Positions 25,542-34,927 of a DNA stretch of 64,000 nt are shown in pieces. A program made the translations under genes and the position numbers. This DNA is from Palsa-147 sp049279675 (GTDB lineage Bacteria > Acidobacteriota > Terriglobia > Acidiferrales > UBA7541): positions 1 to 64,000 of the forward strand of contig JBAPOP010000007.1 in the NCBI GenBank assembly GCA_049279675.1, written 5' to 3'. Position 1 is the stretch's first letter. Every line of letters starts with the position of its first letter. Under the pieces are notes generated by a model. The model was not told the origin of the DNA, made no database searches, and saw only the letters and a program-made list of their open reading frames with translations.

Positions 25542-25802
25542 ATGCCTCGCTATCTATCGCAGCACACACTCGGGTGCCTCACGCGGCAGGGCGTCGAGGA
25601 ACTGACTGCGAGACTCAACGCCGCCACCGCCGTCCGCGCGCGCCGTGTCCTCCTCGCCATGCATGAGGGAAAGCTGCTCGTCGAATTCGATGCCGCGAAT
25701 CGGGAAGAATTGGAGAAGTGGCTCACGGCGGAGCAATTCCATTTCGATTGGGTGTTTCGAATCGATTACGAAGCAAGCGGCGGCAATCTCGTTCCAATCT
25801 GA
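25542..25802 (+). CDS. Small conserved-looking protein of unknown function
   Basis: 86 residues, MPRYLSQHTLGCLTRQGVEE then HEGKLLVEFDAANREELEKW. A GGGAGG ribosome site lies 5 bases before the ATG. The alternating strand/helix pattern resembles small ferredoxin-like-fold proteins (DUF4242 or Dabb-like), but I cannot match it firmly. It is divergent from the SIS gene and shares a 70-base promoter region with it. Confidence 0.6.
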   Translation: MPRYLSQHTLGCLTRQGVEELTARLNAATAVRARRVLLAMHEGKLLVEFDAANREELEKWLTAEQFHFDWVFRIDYEASGGNLVPI

Positions 25803-25899
25803 CGCACGGTCGCGAAGTCAAGGTGAGTGGCGCAGGCCGCTGCCGCAGATGTCCCTTTTTATTTCACGCAAAATTTTGCGACTGGAATTCCGCGCCCGA

Positions 25900-26418
25900 T
25901 CAGTGCAGTTGGTTCTGTTCGACGCCGTTGTGCCGCGCTTCGTCTTCAAGCGCGCTGATTTTGCCGAGCAAATCCTGTTTCTGCTGGCCTAGCTTCTGGA
26001 TTTCCGCCTGCCAATCCGCGTGCCTCATGCGATATTCCTGCACGCCCTTATTGGGCGGCGTCTCGCCATTGAGCGCAGCCTGATACGAGGCGATCTGCTG
26101 ATCGATTCCGCCGACCTGGTTGTTCAGTTTGCCGATCTGAGTCCGGTACCAGTTCGCATTTTTTCCAGCGACGGGTTTCGTCTTTACAGGTTTTGTCTTT
26201 GGCGCCTTGCCCGCATTCGGCGCTGGCGCAGGGGCCGCGTGCCCATTGAAATCATCATTCGTCCAAACTTTCTTCGTTGCAAGTTGGCTTGGCGCGCTGG
26301 ACGTCTCAGAAGTTGCGGCGGGCGCCGGCGCGGGCTGCTGGTCCTGCGCGCGCGATGGGGGTGCAAAAGCTAGGATAGCGAATGAAAGTGACGTTGTGAA
26401 AATGAGCCGGATGCGCAT
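25900..26418 (-). CDS. Secreted coiled-coil protein with VWTNDDF motif
   Basis: 172 residues. Signal peptide ends APPSRAQ; a Pro/Ala-rich linker leads to KKVWTNDDFNGHAAP, a short motif I associate with acidobacterial secreted proteins. The C-terminal half is a coiled coil (YRTQIGKLNNQVGGIDQQIA, WQAEIQKLGQQKQDLLGKIS). AGGAGG lies 4 bases before the ATG. Function unknown; likely periplasmic. Confidence 0.7.
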   Translation of the reverse strand: MRIRLIFTTSLSFAILAFAPPSRAQDQQPAPAPAATSETSSAPSQLATKKVWTNDDFNGHAAPAPAPNAGKAPKTKPVKTKPVAGKNANWYRTQIGKLNNQVGGIDQQIASYQAALNGETPPNKGVQEYRMRHADWQAEIQKLGQQKQDLLGKISALEDEARHNGVEQNQLH

Positions 26419-26494
26419 AGCGCCTCCTATGTAAGCCCATTGTCAGCCTGAAAGTTCACGGCTCGCGATTGAATTGGCCCGCAGTTTCCAAATC

Positions 26495-27418
26495 TTACGG
26501 GTCGCCCATAGCGCCATGCGCCAATTCGTTTCGCACCAGCGTGAGAGCTTGCGCCGGAGGGCCGATACGCCGGTAACGCGTTGTATCCGTGATCTCGTGA
26601 GCTTCAAATGGGAAGAGAAATTTTCTTCCAGTGTAATCGTACTGCACCCGAGTGGGCGCCCAAAAGCCGCGCGCCACTTCTGTGTTGTCGATCGAGAATC
26701 GCGCGCCGCGATAAAGTTTCCCGAGCAATCCTCCGCCGAAACTCACATCTCGAATAATTTCCGCTTCGCCGTGCACGATGTTTCCGGATGCATCGTCCAC
26801 CCAGATTTTCACTCGCGCGTGTGTCAGGACGGCTTCGGGCGTGGTCTGCGCCACGTAATTGGGATCGGGTTCAAGCGCAATAACGTCCAGCAACCGGCCG
26901 TCGCGCGTTTCGTGGCCACCCCAGGTCACGTGAAATGCTTTTCGCGCCGCCTCCACAAGGTCGCGGCGGTCCTTCATTTTTTTCTGCCACTTCGCGTACG
27001 CCGCCTGTTGCCGGGCGTCCTTCGGATTAATCGAGATCTCGAGCACTTGCTCCCAGTCACGTAATTGCTTCCGGTACACCTCAGCATCCACCGGCTTCCC
27101 GTCCTCTTTGATTAGCAAACGCAGCGTTCCTGTGCCAGTCGGAACCACGCGAAATGTTTTGTCATCGACGACGCGCCGATCCGTGCCGTTGAGCATCGAG
27201 TGGTGCTCGATACGTTCGTATTCGTCCATCGCGGCGTCGTTGTTATGCAAGGCGGCGATGATGCGATCGCCGAGAGCCTTGAGTTCGGCGTCGGAAGGCG
27301 GACCGGATTGATCGGCGCCGGCGGAATATGCGTTGATCGCTGGAACCGGCGCCATCGCAAGGCAGACGAGTGCCGCGCAAGCGATTGACGCGGTCGAATT
27401 GAGCAGGATCTTCCTCAT
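26495..27418 (-). CDS. Secreted protein of unknown function
   Basis: 307 residues from ATG 27418 (MRKILLNSTASIACAALVCL signal peptide); an upstream in-frame start at 27484 is less likely. The body includes IIAALHNNDAAMDEYERIEH, RDLVEAARKAFHVTWGGHET, then VLTHARVKIWVDDASGNIVH and KFLFPFEAHEITDTTRYRRI. The second half is arranged like lipoprotein-sorting or outer-membrane-processing proteins of the LolA kind, but I do not claim homology. It is divergent from the MacB-like pair. Confidence 0.6.
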   Translation of the reverse strand: MRKILLNSTASIACAALVCLAMAPVPAINAYSAGADQSGPPSDAELKALGDRIIAALHNNDAAMDEYERIEHHSMLNGTDRRVVDDKTFRVVPTGTGTLRLLIKEDGKPVDAEVYRKQLRDWEQVLEISINPKDARQQAAYAKWQKKMKDRRDLVEAARKAFHVTWGGHETRDGRLLDVIALEPDPNYVAQTTPEAVLTHARVKIWVDDASGNIVHGEAEIIRDVSFGGGLLGKLYRGARFSIDNTEVARGFWAPTRVQYDYTGRKFLFPFEAHEITDTTRYRRIGPPAQALTLVRNELAHGAMGDP

Positions 27419-27610
27419 GATTTTCCCGGCTCGCGACTCCCCGTATCTCGGATTCGTCTGGCCAGGTTCCAGTTGCAGGAACATTGTAAGCTGCTTATCC
27501 GTTTGTGCTTCCGGGAAGCCTCTGGACTGTGCGCTCTGGAACTTGCGGATTCCGCGGGATCACCGATATTCGTCGGAATCGATGCGCACCATTCCCGCCG
27601 TTCTCCCGTC

Positions 27611-27616
27611 TATAAT
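27611..27616 (+). promoter_or_regulatory. Candidate -10 box of the first MacB-like gene
   Basis: Perfect TATAAT ending 10 bases before ATG 27627, with no SD between. The -35 position (27588-27593) does not match TTGACA. If used, the mRNA would be leaderless or nearly so. Confidence 0.4.
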
Positions 27617-27626
27617 GAGAAACGCC

Positions 27627-28892
27627 ATGGATCGCACTCAGCTCAAGGCCTCCGCGCACAATACAGGCGTCGCTCTGCGCGAGACCGTTGTGCTCGCTCT
27701 CGACACGCTTCGCGCCCATAAACTCCGTAGTTCCTTGACGTTACTCGGGGTAATTCTCGCCGTTGCCACGCTGGTCTCGGTGATGTCCGTCCTGAACGGC
27801 CTCAATCTTTACGTCGCCGACAAGGTGGCGAATCTTGGCGCGAATGCCTTTATCGTCGATCGAGTCGGCATCGTCACGAACATGGAGCAATGGACAAAGG
27901 CTCGCAAGCGCCCGCCTCTCGATATGGGCGATCTCGATGCCCTGCGCGCGGGAATGTCGCTGGCTACGAATATTGCCGGATCGATGCAGACCGTCGCGGA
28001 CGTCCGCAACGCCAACGAGCTTCGCGAAAACGTGACCATCCTGGGCACTTCACCCAGCTATGCCGGGATCCGTGATATCGGAGTTTCCTCCGGCCGCTTG
28101 CTCACGGATGTGGACGAGGAGCACCGTTCTTCGGTCTGCGTTATCGGACCGGACGTCTCGAACCAGTTCTTCCCAGGCAGCGATCCCATCGGCAAGGAAA
28201 TTCGCGCTGGGGCGGAACAGTACGAAGTCGTCGGCGTCGCCACCGCGCGCGGCACCATCCTCGGGCAATCACTCGATAATTTCATCATGATGCCGCTCGG
28301 GACCTACCGGAAAGGCTGGCTCGCGCCGCTTGATTCGGTGAGCGTCTTCATTCAAGCGCCGAGCCCCGATCTGATGCCCGAATCGGAAGATGAAGCGCGC
28401 GTGATTATGCGCGCGCGCCGCCACGTTCCATACGACGCGGAGGATAATTTCGCCGTCATCGCGCCCAATTCGATCACGGGGCTCTGGAACCGGATCACGG
28501 GAAATGTGTTCGCCATCGCCATTTGGATCACGTCAGTCTTCCTCGTTGTTGGCGGCATCGTCATCATGAACATCATGCTCGCCAGCGTGACGGAGCGAAC
28601 GCGCGAAATCGGATTGCGCAAGTCTCTCGGCGCGCGCCGCGTTCATATCCTCATGCAATTTCTGGTCGAATCGTCGCTCCTTTCCGCGACGGGCGGCTTC
28701 GTGGGCGTCGCTCTCGCGCTCGCGATCTCATTTCTCGTCCGCTCCACGACGTCTCTCCCGATTTCGACGCCGTTTTTCACCATCGCCATCGCGCTGACGC
28801 TTTCAACCGTCATCGGCCTATTTTTTGGCATCTATCCGGCCATGCGCGCGGCGAGGCTCGATCCAATCGAAGCTTTGCGCGCGGAAGCTTAG
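27627..28892 (+). CDS. MacB-like ABC transporter permease
   Basis: 421 residues from ATG 27627 (an ATG 12 bases earlier is also possible). FtsX/MacB plan: first TM helix (LRSSLTLLGVILAVATLVSV), a large periplasmic domain, then three C-terminal helices with MNIMLASVTERTREIGLRKS and LDPIEALRAEA. MacB-type permeases couple an ATPase to export or to mechanical work in the periplasm. No ATPase gene is adjacent. A second permease follows 23 bases later. Confidence 0.85.
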   Translation: MDRTQLKASAHNTGVALRETVVLALDTLRAHKLRSSLTLLGVILAVATLVSVMSVLNGLNLYVADKVANLGANAFIVDRVGIVTNMEQWTKARKRPPLDMGDLDALRAGMSLATNIAGSMQTVADVRNANELRENVTILGTSPSYAGIRDIGVSSGRLLTDVDEEHRSSVCVIGPDVSNQFFPGSDPIGKEIRAGAEQYEVVGVATARGTILGQSLDNFIMMPLGTYRKGWLAPLDSVSVFIQAPSPDLMPESEDEARVIMRARRHVPYDAEDNFAVIAPNSITGLWNRITGNVFAIAIWITSVFLVVGGIVIMNIMLASVTERTREIGLRKSLGARRVHILMQFLVESSLLSATGGFVGVALALAISFLVRSTTSLPISTPFFTIAIALTLSTVIGLFFGIYPAMRAARLDPIEALRAEA

Positions 28893-28915
28893 AGAATGAA
28901 ATTTAGAGAATTTCA

Positions 28916-30160
28916 ATGAAGCAGGACTATCGCGAAAACCTCACGCTCGCCTTTGATACGCTGCGCAGCCACAAGCTCCGCAGCTTCCTCGCCGTTCTGG
29001 GCGTAACGATTGGCGTCGGCCTAATCATTCTCGTCGTCGGCCTGGTCGAGGGTTTCCGCGCCAACATTCAGAAGGAAATCACATCGGAAGGCATCGATAC
29101 GGCCTGGGTTCAGCGCTTCGGAGAAGGCTTCGGAACAAACGGCCGCAGGCCGAAAGAAGAGCGCGAGCGCAAACCGCTGACGCTCGAAGATGGCGACGCC
29201 ATTCTGCCCGCGTGTCCCACAGTGAAGTCTGTCGCCGTCTCGATTTTTCAATGGGAACTCACGCACAGCGTGCGCTACCAAGCCAATGAAGTGCAGGGCG
29301 TCGAATTCCGCGGAACGTTTCCCGCGTTCCTCGAAGTCTATTCGAATGCGGCAATGCGCGCCGGCCGGTTTTTCACCGATACGGAGAACGACCACCGCGA
29401 CAACGTCGCCGACATCGGCGAGAACATTGCCACGGCGCTTTACGGCAACATTGACGACGCCGTCGGCAAGACGATCAACGTGGACGGTTCTGAATTCCTC
29501 GTAATCGGCGTCCTCGACAGGCCTGCCGGCACGTTTGGAATGGATGACGAAGATCGCCGCGTCATTCTTCCTTACTACACGTTTCGCAAGCTTTATCCGG
29601 CGGCCTACGAAATTTTCATCCGCTTCCTCGCCTATCCCGGCAAAGTAGATACCGCTGTGGACGAAGTTCGCGACGTCTTGCGCCGCCGCCGCAACGTGCC
29701 GTACGACAAGCCGGACGATTTCTTCATTCAGACCAACCGCGAGACAGCGCAGCAGTTCAACGACATCATCAAAGGAACCGTTGTCGTGATCGTGGTCCTC
29801 AGCTCAATCGGGCTTTTGATCGGCGGTGTCGGCGTGATGAATATCATGCTCGTATCGGTTACCGAGCGAACGCGCGAAATCGGTGTTCGCAAAGCGATTG
29901 GCGCGCGCAGCGCCGATATCACCTGGCAATTCTTGTTCGAGGCCATGACGCTCACGGGTCTCGGTGGTTTTATCGGCATTGTGGTCGGCGGCGGCGCAGT
30001 CGTGCTGATTCCGATGCTGACAAAAGTCAACGCCGTCATTACTCTCTGGTCCATCGCCGCTGGACTTGTCGTCTCCATCAGCATCGGTCTCGTATTCGGC
30101 GTGTGGCCCGCCGTGAAAGCGGCGAATCTGGATCCTGTCGAAGCTTTGCGCTATGAATAG
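28916..30160 (+). CDS. MacB-like ABC transporter permease, second of the pair
   Basis: 414 residues; the same FtsX/MacB plan as its neighbour: LRSFLAVLGVTIGVGLIILV first helix, MacB_PCD domain, GVGVMNIMLVSVTERTREIG and NLDPVEALRYE at the end. The two permeases probably act as a heterodimer. No cognate ATPase is found beside them; the ATPase at 32409 belongs to a different ABC-2 operon. Confidence 0.85.
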   Translation: MKQDYRENLTLAFDTLRSHKLRSFLAVLGVTIGVGLIILVVGLVEGFRANIQKEITSEGIDTAWVQRFGEGFGTNGRRPKEERERKPLTLEDGDAILPACPTVKSVAVSIFQWELTHSVRYQANEVQGVEFRGTFPAFLEVYSNAAMRAGRFFTDTENDHRDNVADIGENIATALYGNIDDAVGKTINVDGSEFLVIGVLDRPAGTFGMDDEDRRVILPYYTFRKLYPAAYEIFIRFLAYPGKVDTAVDEVRDVLRRRRNVPYDKPDDFFIQTNRETAQQFNDIIKGTVVVIVVLSSIGLLIGGVGVMNIMLVSVTERTREIGVRKAIGARSADITWQFLFEAMTLTGLGGFIGIVVGGGAVVLIPMLTKVNAVITLWSIAAGLVVSISIGLVFGVWPAVKAANLDPVEALRYE

Positions 30161-30201
30161 CGCGCCAGGATTTAGCTCCATCCAATTTGGGAGATAACGC
30201 A

Positions 30202-30675
30202 ATGCCCTCGGGCTCGAAAAGCATCGAAGTAGATTTCATGCTCCAGCTTCTGAGCGAAGCCTACGAGAAGAAAACTTGGCATGGCCCGAATTTGAGGCAA
30301 TCCATTCGCGGTGTTTCCGCGCGCGACGCCGCGTGGCGGCCTTCGCCCGGTCGTCACAATATCTGGGAGCTCACTCTACACGCGGCATATTGGAAGTATG
30401 CCGTGCGGCGACTCCTGCTTGGCCTGCCGCGGGGTTCATCCGCGCTAAAGGGAAGCAATTTTTTCGCCATGCCGGAGCCGCCTGCCGACGCAGCGTGGCG
30501 CCGCGACCGCCAACTGCTCGAAGATGAGCACCGCAAGCTCATGGCGACGATTGCAGATTCGCGAAATTCGCGTGTCGTAAAGAAGCAGCTCCGGATGATT
30601 TTCGGCGTCGCGTATCACGACATTTACCACGCTGGCCAGATTCGCTTGCTTCGGCGGCTGCGAGAGAAGCGGTAG
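30202..30675 (+). CDS. DinB-like (YfiT/DinB superfamily) protein
   Basis: 157 residues from ATG 30202; GGGAG (30189-30193) lies 8 bases before it. Four-helix bundle with metal-ligand histidines seen in RHNIWELTLHAAYWKY and VAYHDIYHAGQIRLLRRL. These proteins are often thiol-dependent enzymes of unknown substrate. It stands alone between the MacB pair and the ABC-2 operon; a second DinB-like gene is at 60696. Confidence 0.75.
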   Translation: MPSGSKSIEVDFMLQLLSEAYEKKTWHGPNLRQSIRGVSARDAAWRPSPGRHNIWELTLHAAYWKYAVRRLLLGLPRGSSALKGSNFFAMPEPPADAAWRRDRQLLEDEHRKLMATIADSRNSRVVKKQLRMIFGVAYHDIYHAGQIRLLRRLREKR

Positions 30676-30736
30676 CGCCGCTTGACGCGCCAGTCCGCGA
30701 TCAACCCAACTCTTCGTAGGAAATTTGGGAATCGAA

Positions 30737-31636
30737 TTATTGCTGCGCTAATTCTTTCAGCAGCGCTGCGATGGGACTGGCTGGATCAACACTGGGTGTA
30801 CCGTTGGAACTCATTCGGTAGGCATAGCCTGCGGGATCTTTAGGAATCGCGCGCGCCATTCCCGCGGCGAGTACATCCGCTCCCGATGCCGGGAAATGGC
30901 CGAATTGCTTCTTGTAAGCCGCGGCGATCTGCGTCAAAGCTTCGAGGTCCGCTTCCGTTTGCAACTCCTTCAGATGATTCATCGCGTTTCTGCGAATTCG
31001 CTCGTCGGTCGCTTCCTTATAGACTTGCGACCACATGAAGCGCGAAGTGTCGCGCGACATTCCTTCTTGCGCGATATGCGCCGCGAAGGGTTTCATCCAC
31101 GGCGGCGCGCCCGCGATGTCGCCGCCCTGCCAAAATGCCTGCGCCGCGGCTTGATAATTTTTCGTGTGCCAATAGTAGATCGTTCCGAGATCGGAATAGA
31201 GCTGCCACTCATCCGGATTCGCAGCAATCCCTCGCTTCACCAGGTCGGCGCCGAGGTCCGGGCGACCTGCGCCAATCGGTTGCCCTTCCGCGAGAAACGT
31301 TCCTCCGAAGCGATACGCGATCAGAAGATGCGGATCGAGCGTCGTCGTCACATTCAGAAGAGGCGCCAGCTGATCGAAGTTTGCTCCCGCGTGCCCCAGC
31401 CGTGCGCCGTAATACTGCACGACTCGCGTCCAGTAAATGTCCGCGAGCAGCGAATCGTAGCCCAGGCTCAGCTTTTTCAGCATCGGGCCTGTGGCGAAAA
31501 GCGTGTCGCCCGTTTCGTTCTCGAGGAAATTTGTACGGATCGCGATCCGCTTTTGCAGCGGATAAAGCAAAACGAGAAGCAGAGGCACCGTCATCACGGC
31601 GATTTTGATTTGGCCGATGCGCGTGGCGCCCGTCAT
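30737..31636 (-). CDS. Membrane-anchored protein linked to the ABC-2 exporter, TPR-like
   Basis: 299 residues: one N-terminal TM helix (IAVMTVPLLLVLLYPL), then helical pairs resembling TPR/SEL1 units (PDEWQLYSDLGTIYYWHTKN, FWQGGDIAGAPPWMKPFAAH). It comes last in the ATPase-permease-this operon, with a 4-base overlap with the permease, and so is probably a partner of the exporter. No enzyme motif is seen. Confidence 0.65.
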   Translation of the reverse strand: MTGATRIGQIKIAVMTVPLLLVLLYPLQKRIAIRTNFLENETGDTLFATGPMLKKLSLGYDSLLADIYWTRVVQYYGARLGHAGANFDQLAPLLNVTTTLDPHLLIAYRFGGTFLAEGQPIGAGRPDLGADLVKRGIAANPDEWQLYSDLGTIYYWHTKNYQAAAQAFWQGGDIAGAPPWMKPFAAHIAQEGMSRDTSRFMWSQVYKEATDERIRRNAMNHLKELQTEADLEALTQIAAAYKKQFGHFPASGADVLAAGMARAIPKDPAGYAYRMSSNGTPSVDPASPIAALLKELAQQ

Positions 31637-32412
31637 TTCAAATTCCGGTTCGAGAAGATTGCGGAGGCTGCAAGCAGCACCGCTACAATGTAAATCGCGG
31701 CGTAAGCTGTATTGAGCGCGATCAACGCTTTCGGAATCGCATTGCCGTGCGCCGTCGCCGCGATCACGTTGAAGTTGCTGAAGTTCGGCAGCAGGTAATA
31801 AATCATCGAGGTCACAATTTTCAGCGCCAGGCTGCCCGTGAGCGTTCCCACGCCGCGAATGTCCGCGGCAAACGTACCGGCCACGTAAAATCCGAGCGTG
31901 AAAATCGTCGAGAGCATCGGCGTCGAAAAGCAGGAAAAGAAAAGCGCGATCGCCGTTACCAACGCGAGTTGCAGCAGAATGAAATAAACGGCCACCAGAA
32001 TGTGCGCGTCGCTGCGCACCAGCTTGTGATTCACGTAAAGCAGCGCCACGAAAATTCCCGCGGACATCACCGCCGTATTGACGGTGAGCGTCAGAAGCAG
32101 CCCGAGATACTTTCCCGTCAGAAATTGCCAGCGCCGCACCGGCTTGGCCAGCAGGCTATAGAGCGTTCGCTTTTCCATCTCTTTGTAAACGAGCGCAACG
32201 CCGATGAAAATCGCCATCACCAATCCGAAAAGCGAAATCGCCGTGAGCCCGAGATTGATGATCACTTCGTGTTCGACGCCAATCGAAATCTTCCCGACAA
32301 TCACCGCCGCGGCAATCATCACCAGCGCGAAAAAAATCAAATTGTAGAGAACGCGATCGCGCACCGATTCGCGAAACGTATTCAAGGCGACGACCGCGGG
32401 AACGTTGCTCAT
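31633..32412 (-). CDS. ABC-2 type permease
   Basis: 259 residues with about six hydrophobic helices (FFALVMIAAAVIVGKISIGV, INLGLTAISLFGLVMAIFIG, NTAVMSAGIFVALLYV). The plan and the motif YKEMEKRTLYSLLAKPVRRW match NosY/ABC2_membrane_2 permeases. Its start overlaps the ATPase stop by 4 bases; the anchored protein overlaps its own stop. Substrate unknown. Confidence 0.85.
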   Translation of the reverse strand: MSNVPAVVALNTFRESVRDRVLYNLIFFALVMIAAAVIVGKISIGVEHEVIINLGLTAISLFGLVMAIFIGVALVYKEMEKRTLYSLLAKPVRRWQFLTGKYLGLLLTLTVNTAVMSAGIFVALLYVNHKLVRSDAHILVAVYFILLQLALVTAIALFFSCFSTPMLSTIFTLGFYVAGTFAADIRGVGTLTGSLALKIVTSMIYYLLPNFSNFNVIAATAHGNAIPKALIALNTAYAAIYIVAVLLAASAIFSNRNLK

Positions 32413-33368
32413 TTCACGCTCCCGTCAATCGCGTACGCCGGGCCTTTTTCTTTGCCCACCAGCCGGAAAAAATAATCTTCGAGAGTCGGCTTGAGCTGCG
32501 TGATGGAAAGAATTCGCGCTCCGGCGCCGCGCAATTCTTCGATCGCCTCGTAGAGCTGCGCTTCGGGCACTTCGACGCGATAGAGCGAGCCGGTTGGCAT
32601 CGCGCGATTCGCAAACGTCGCCGGCAGCGGTTGGCCCGCGGCCAACTCGAAGTGAATCTCCATTCCCTGAACTTCAATCGCCATAATCTCTCGCGGCGTG
32701 CCCACTCCCTGCAATTTTCCGCCCAGCAGCACGGCCACGCGGTCGCACAGAACTTCAGCGTCCGGAAGAATATGCGTCGAGAAGAAAACGGTGCGGCCCT
32801 GCCGCTTGAGATCGAGAATGATGTCCCGCACTTCGCGCCGCCCGACGGGATCGAGCCCCGAAGTCGGCTCGTCGAGAATCACCACCGGCGGATCGTGCAG
32901 AATTGCCTGCGCGATGCCCACGCGCTGCATCATGCCCTTCGAAAATTTTCTGAGTTGAACATTCGCGGCGGTGGCGAGCCCCACGCGCTCGAGGAATCGC
33001 GACACACGCTCGCGACGCTCGGCGGCGTTGAATCCAAAAAATCGCGCCGAATAATCCAGAAACTCCCGCGCCGTGAGGTAGTCGTAGAAATACGGCTGCT
33101 CGGGCAGAAAGCCGATCTCGCGGTGCATCTCCACGTCGTTAATCGAGCGCCCGCGAATTCGCGCCGTGCCCGACGTCGGAAAAATCAGGCTCAGCAGGAG
33201 CTTGATGGTCGTCGTTTTTCCCGCGCCATTCGGCCCGAGAAATCCGAAGACTTCGCCTTCCTTCACCTCGAAGCTCAAGCCGTCGAGCGCGCGCCGCCGC
33301 TTCTTGCGCCAAAAGCCCGTCGCATAGTCCTTCGTCAACCCATCAATTTCAATCGCCGCTGACCCCAT
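32409..33368 (-). CDS. ABC transporter ATPase
   Basis: 319 residues. Walker A GPNGAGKTTTIKLLL, signature KFSKGMMQRVGIAQAIL, Walker B VVILDEPTSGLDPVGR. The C-terminal extension (VRVEVPEA-type tail) is usual in ABC-2 exporter ATPases such as CcmA/NatA. It opens the three-gene operon with the permease and the anchored protein. No ribosome site was judged unusual. Confidence 0.92.
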   Translation of the reverse strand: MGSAAIEIDGLTKDYATGFWRKKRRRALDGLSFEVKEGEVFGFLGPNGAGKTTTIKLLLSLIFPTSGTARIRGRSINDVEMHREIGFLPEQPYFYDYLTAREFLDYSARFFGFNAAERRERVSRFLERVGLATAANVQLRKFSKGMMQRVGIAQAILHDPPVVILDEPTSGLDPVGRREVRDIILDLKRQGRTVFFSTHILPDAEVLCDRVAVLLGGKLQGVGTPREIMAIEVQGMEIHFELAAGQPLPATFANRAMPTGSLYRVEVPEAQLYEAIEELRGAGARILSITQLKPTLEDYFFRLVGKEKGPAYAIDGSVK

Positions 33369-33482
33369 GTATTTTATTTTGGAGAGAACCCCGCCGAAGT
33401 CAATTGCCGTTGTGCGGCCTTGTTACATCCCGCCGTGAACGAGTCCGCCCGGCCTAAAGCGTGAGCCTGGAGAGAAGCGTCG

Positions 33483-33929
33483 GTGTCTAATCAATCGGAG
33501 AATGAACCTTTGCGAAAGCTTCAAAAGTTAATGTTCGTGGCCAATCTGTTCGTATGGGCGTACTTCTGGCTCGCGTTCGCTCACTCCGCAGTAGCGTATG
33601 ACCCGAGACCTTGGGGACATATCCCAGTTGATCCGTATGTTTTTGGGGGGCACGCGATCGGCCTTACCAAGTCAAGCCTGACATACCCATTCATGAAACT
33701 GACATTCCGGATCGAGTTCCCCTCGTTTCTCTGTGTCGCGCTCTTCCGAAAAGAATTTCTCTCAGGAGTAAGTGGTGAACCTCTCTTTGCCGGAATATCG
33801 GCAGCAGGTTACGAATTGCTGGTAATTATGCTGTTGTCTTTCGTGCAGTGGTTCCTGCTGGCCCGGGTGATTCAACGCCGTTGGTGCAGGTGGATTGGCC
33901 GTCCGACTGCAGCTCCGAATCAAGCGTGA
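33483..33929 (+). CDS. Small membrane protein of unknown function
   Basis: 148 residues from GTG 33483. Three hydrophobic segments (KLMFVANLFVWAYFWLAFAH, the middle FPSFLCVALF, and LLVIMLLSFVQWFLLARVI). No family recognised. A GGAGAG lies 10 bases before the start. It is followed by rnhB, 59 bases away. Confidence 0.5.
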   Translation: MSNQSENEPLRKLQKLMFVANLFVWAYFWLAFAHSAVAYDPRPWGHIPVDPYVFGGHAIGLTKSSLTYPFMKLTFRIEFPSFLCVALFRKEFLSGVSGEPLFAGISAAGYELLVIMLLSFVQWFLLARVIQRRWCRWIGRPTAAPNQA

Positions 33930-33988
33930 AAGTTTTCCACGTGTCCGTCGGCCGCGTCCACAACCCCGTGTGATAGAATTCTCCACCG

Positions 33989-34669
33989 ATGCCACGGCTC
34001 TGCTCCTCGCGGTACGAACGGCTCGCGCGGCAACGCGGCTGGCAACGCATCGCAGGACTCGATGAAGCGGGGCGCGGCTCTCTCTTCGGTCCGGTTGTAG
34101 CCGCTGCAGTCATCCTCAATCCCCGGCGGCGAATCGTCGGCCTCGACGATTCCAAGAAGCTCACTCCCGAATATCGCCAGGAACTCGCGCCGCGCATTCG
34201 CCAGCACGCGCTTGCCTGGGCCGTCGCCGAAGTGGACGCCTCGCGCATCGACGCGTGGAACATCTACCAGGCCAGCCGCCAGGCCATGACCGCCGCATTC
34301 GAAGCGCTCGCGCTTTCGCCCGATTATTTGCTGATTGATGCGATGTATCTCGATGTCTGCTGCGAGCAGCAATCGCTCGTGCACGGCGATGCGCGCTCCG
34401 TCTCGATCGCCGCCGCTTCGATCCTCGCGAAAGTTGACCGCGACCGCCTCATGGACGAATGGGACAAGGTGTATCCGCAGTACGGCCTCGCGAGCCACAA
34501 AGGCTACGGGACTCCGCAGCACCTCGAAGCCCTGCGCACGTTCGGCCCCACGCCTCAACACCGCTATTCCTTCGCGCCGGTGCGCGAGGCGAAGTGCTGG
34601 GCCGCCGGAGCCACCCAGGAATCCCTGCCCCTGGCAAGCGCAGCAACCGTCGGCCAATCTGGAGTTTGA
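33989..34669 (+). CDS. rnhB: Ribonuclease HII
   Basis: 226 residues. GLDEAGRGSLFGPVVAAAV with the catalytic Asp-Glu, LIDAMYLDV, and SVSIAAASILAKVDRDRLMD, all RNase HII marks; it removes ribonucleotides and RNA primers from DNA. A TAGAAT with an extended TG (33971-33979) lies 9 bases before the ATG, with no SD, so this mRNA may be leaderless. The last ~20 residues after CWAAGA are a non-conserved tail. Confidence 0.93.
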   Translation: MPRLCSSRYERLARQRGWQRIAGLDEAGRGSLFGPVVAAAVILNPRRRIVGLDDSKKLTPEYRQELAPRIRQHALAWAVAEVDASRIDAWNIYQASRQAMTAAFEALALSPDYLLIDAMYLDVCCEQQSLVHGDARSVSIAAASILAKVDRDRLMDEWDKVYPQYGLASHKGYGTPQHLEALRTFGPTPQHRYSFAPVREAKCWAAGATQESLPLASAATVGQSGV

Positions 34670-34927
34670 TCCCGCGATTGGGCCGGGCGCCCGCCCGAAA
34701 GCCGCCCGCATGGCCGCCGGACGCCAGTAAAGGGTTCCCATTGCCTATTATCGTGTTCCGTACAGCCTCTGTGTCGCTTCGTTGACCCTCGTTTTTAGCG
34801 TGTGCTACCGTGATTGAGTTTCCGATTTTCGTTCGCTCGCCGCGGCCAAAGGGCTCCTTTTCCGCGTTCGGTAAACCTTTGGTTCGTACGGCGAGTGCCC
34901 GAGTCGGGTTACTCGGCTAAAACGACG

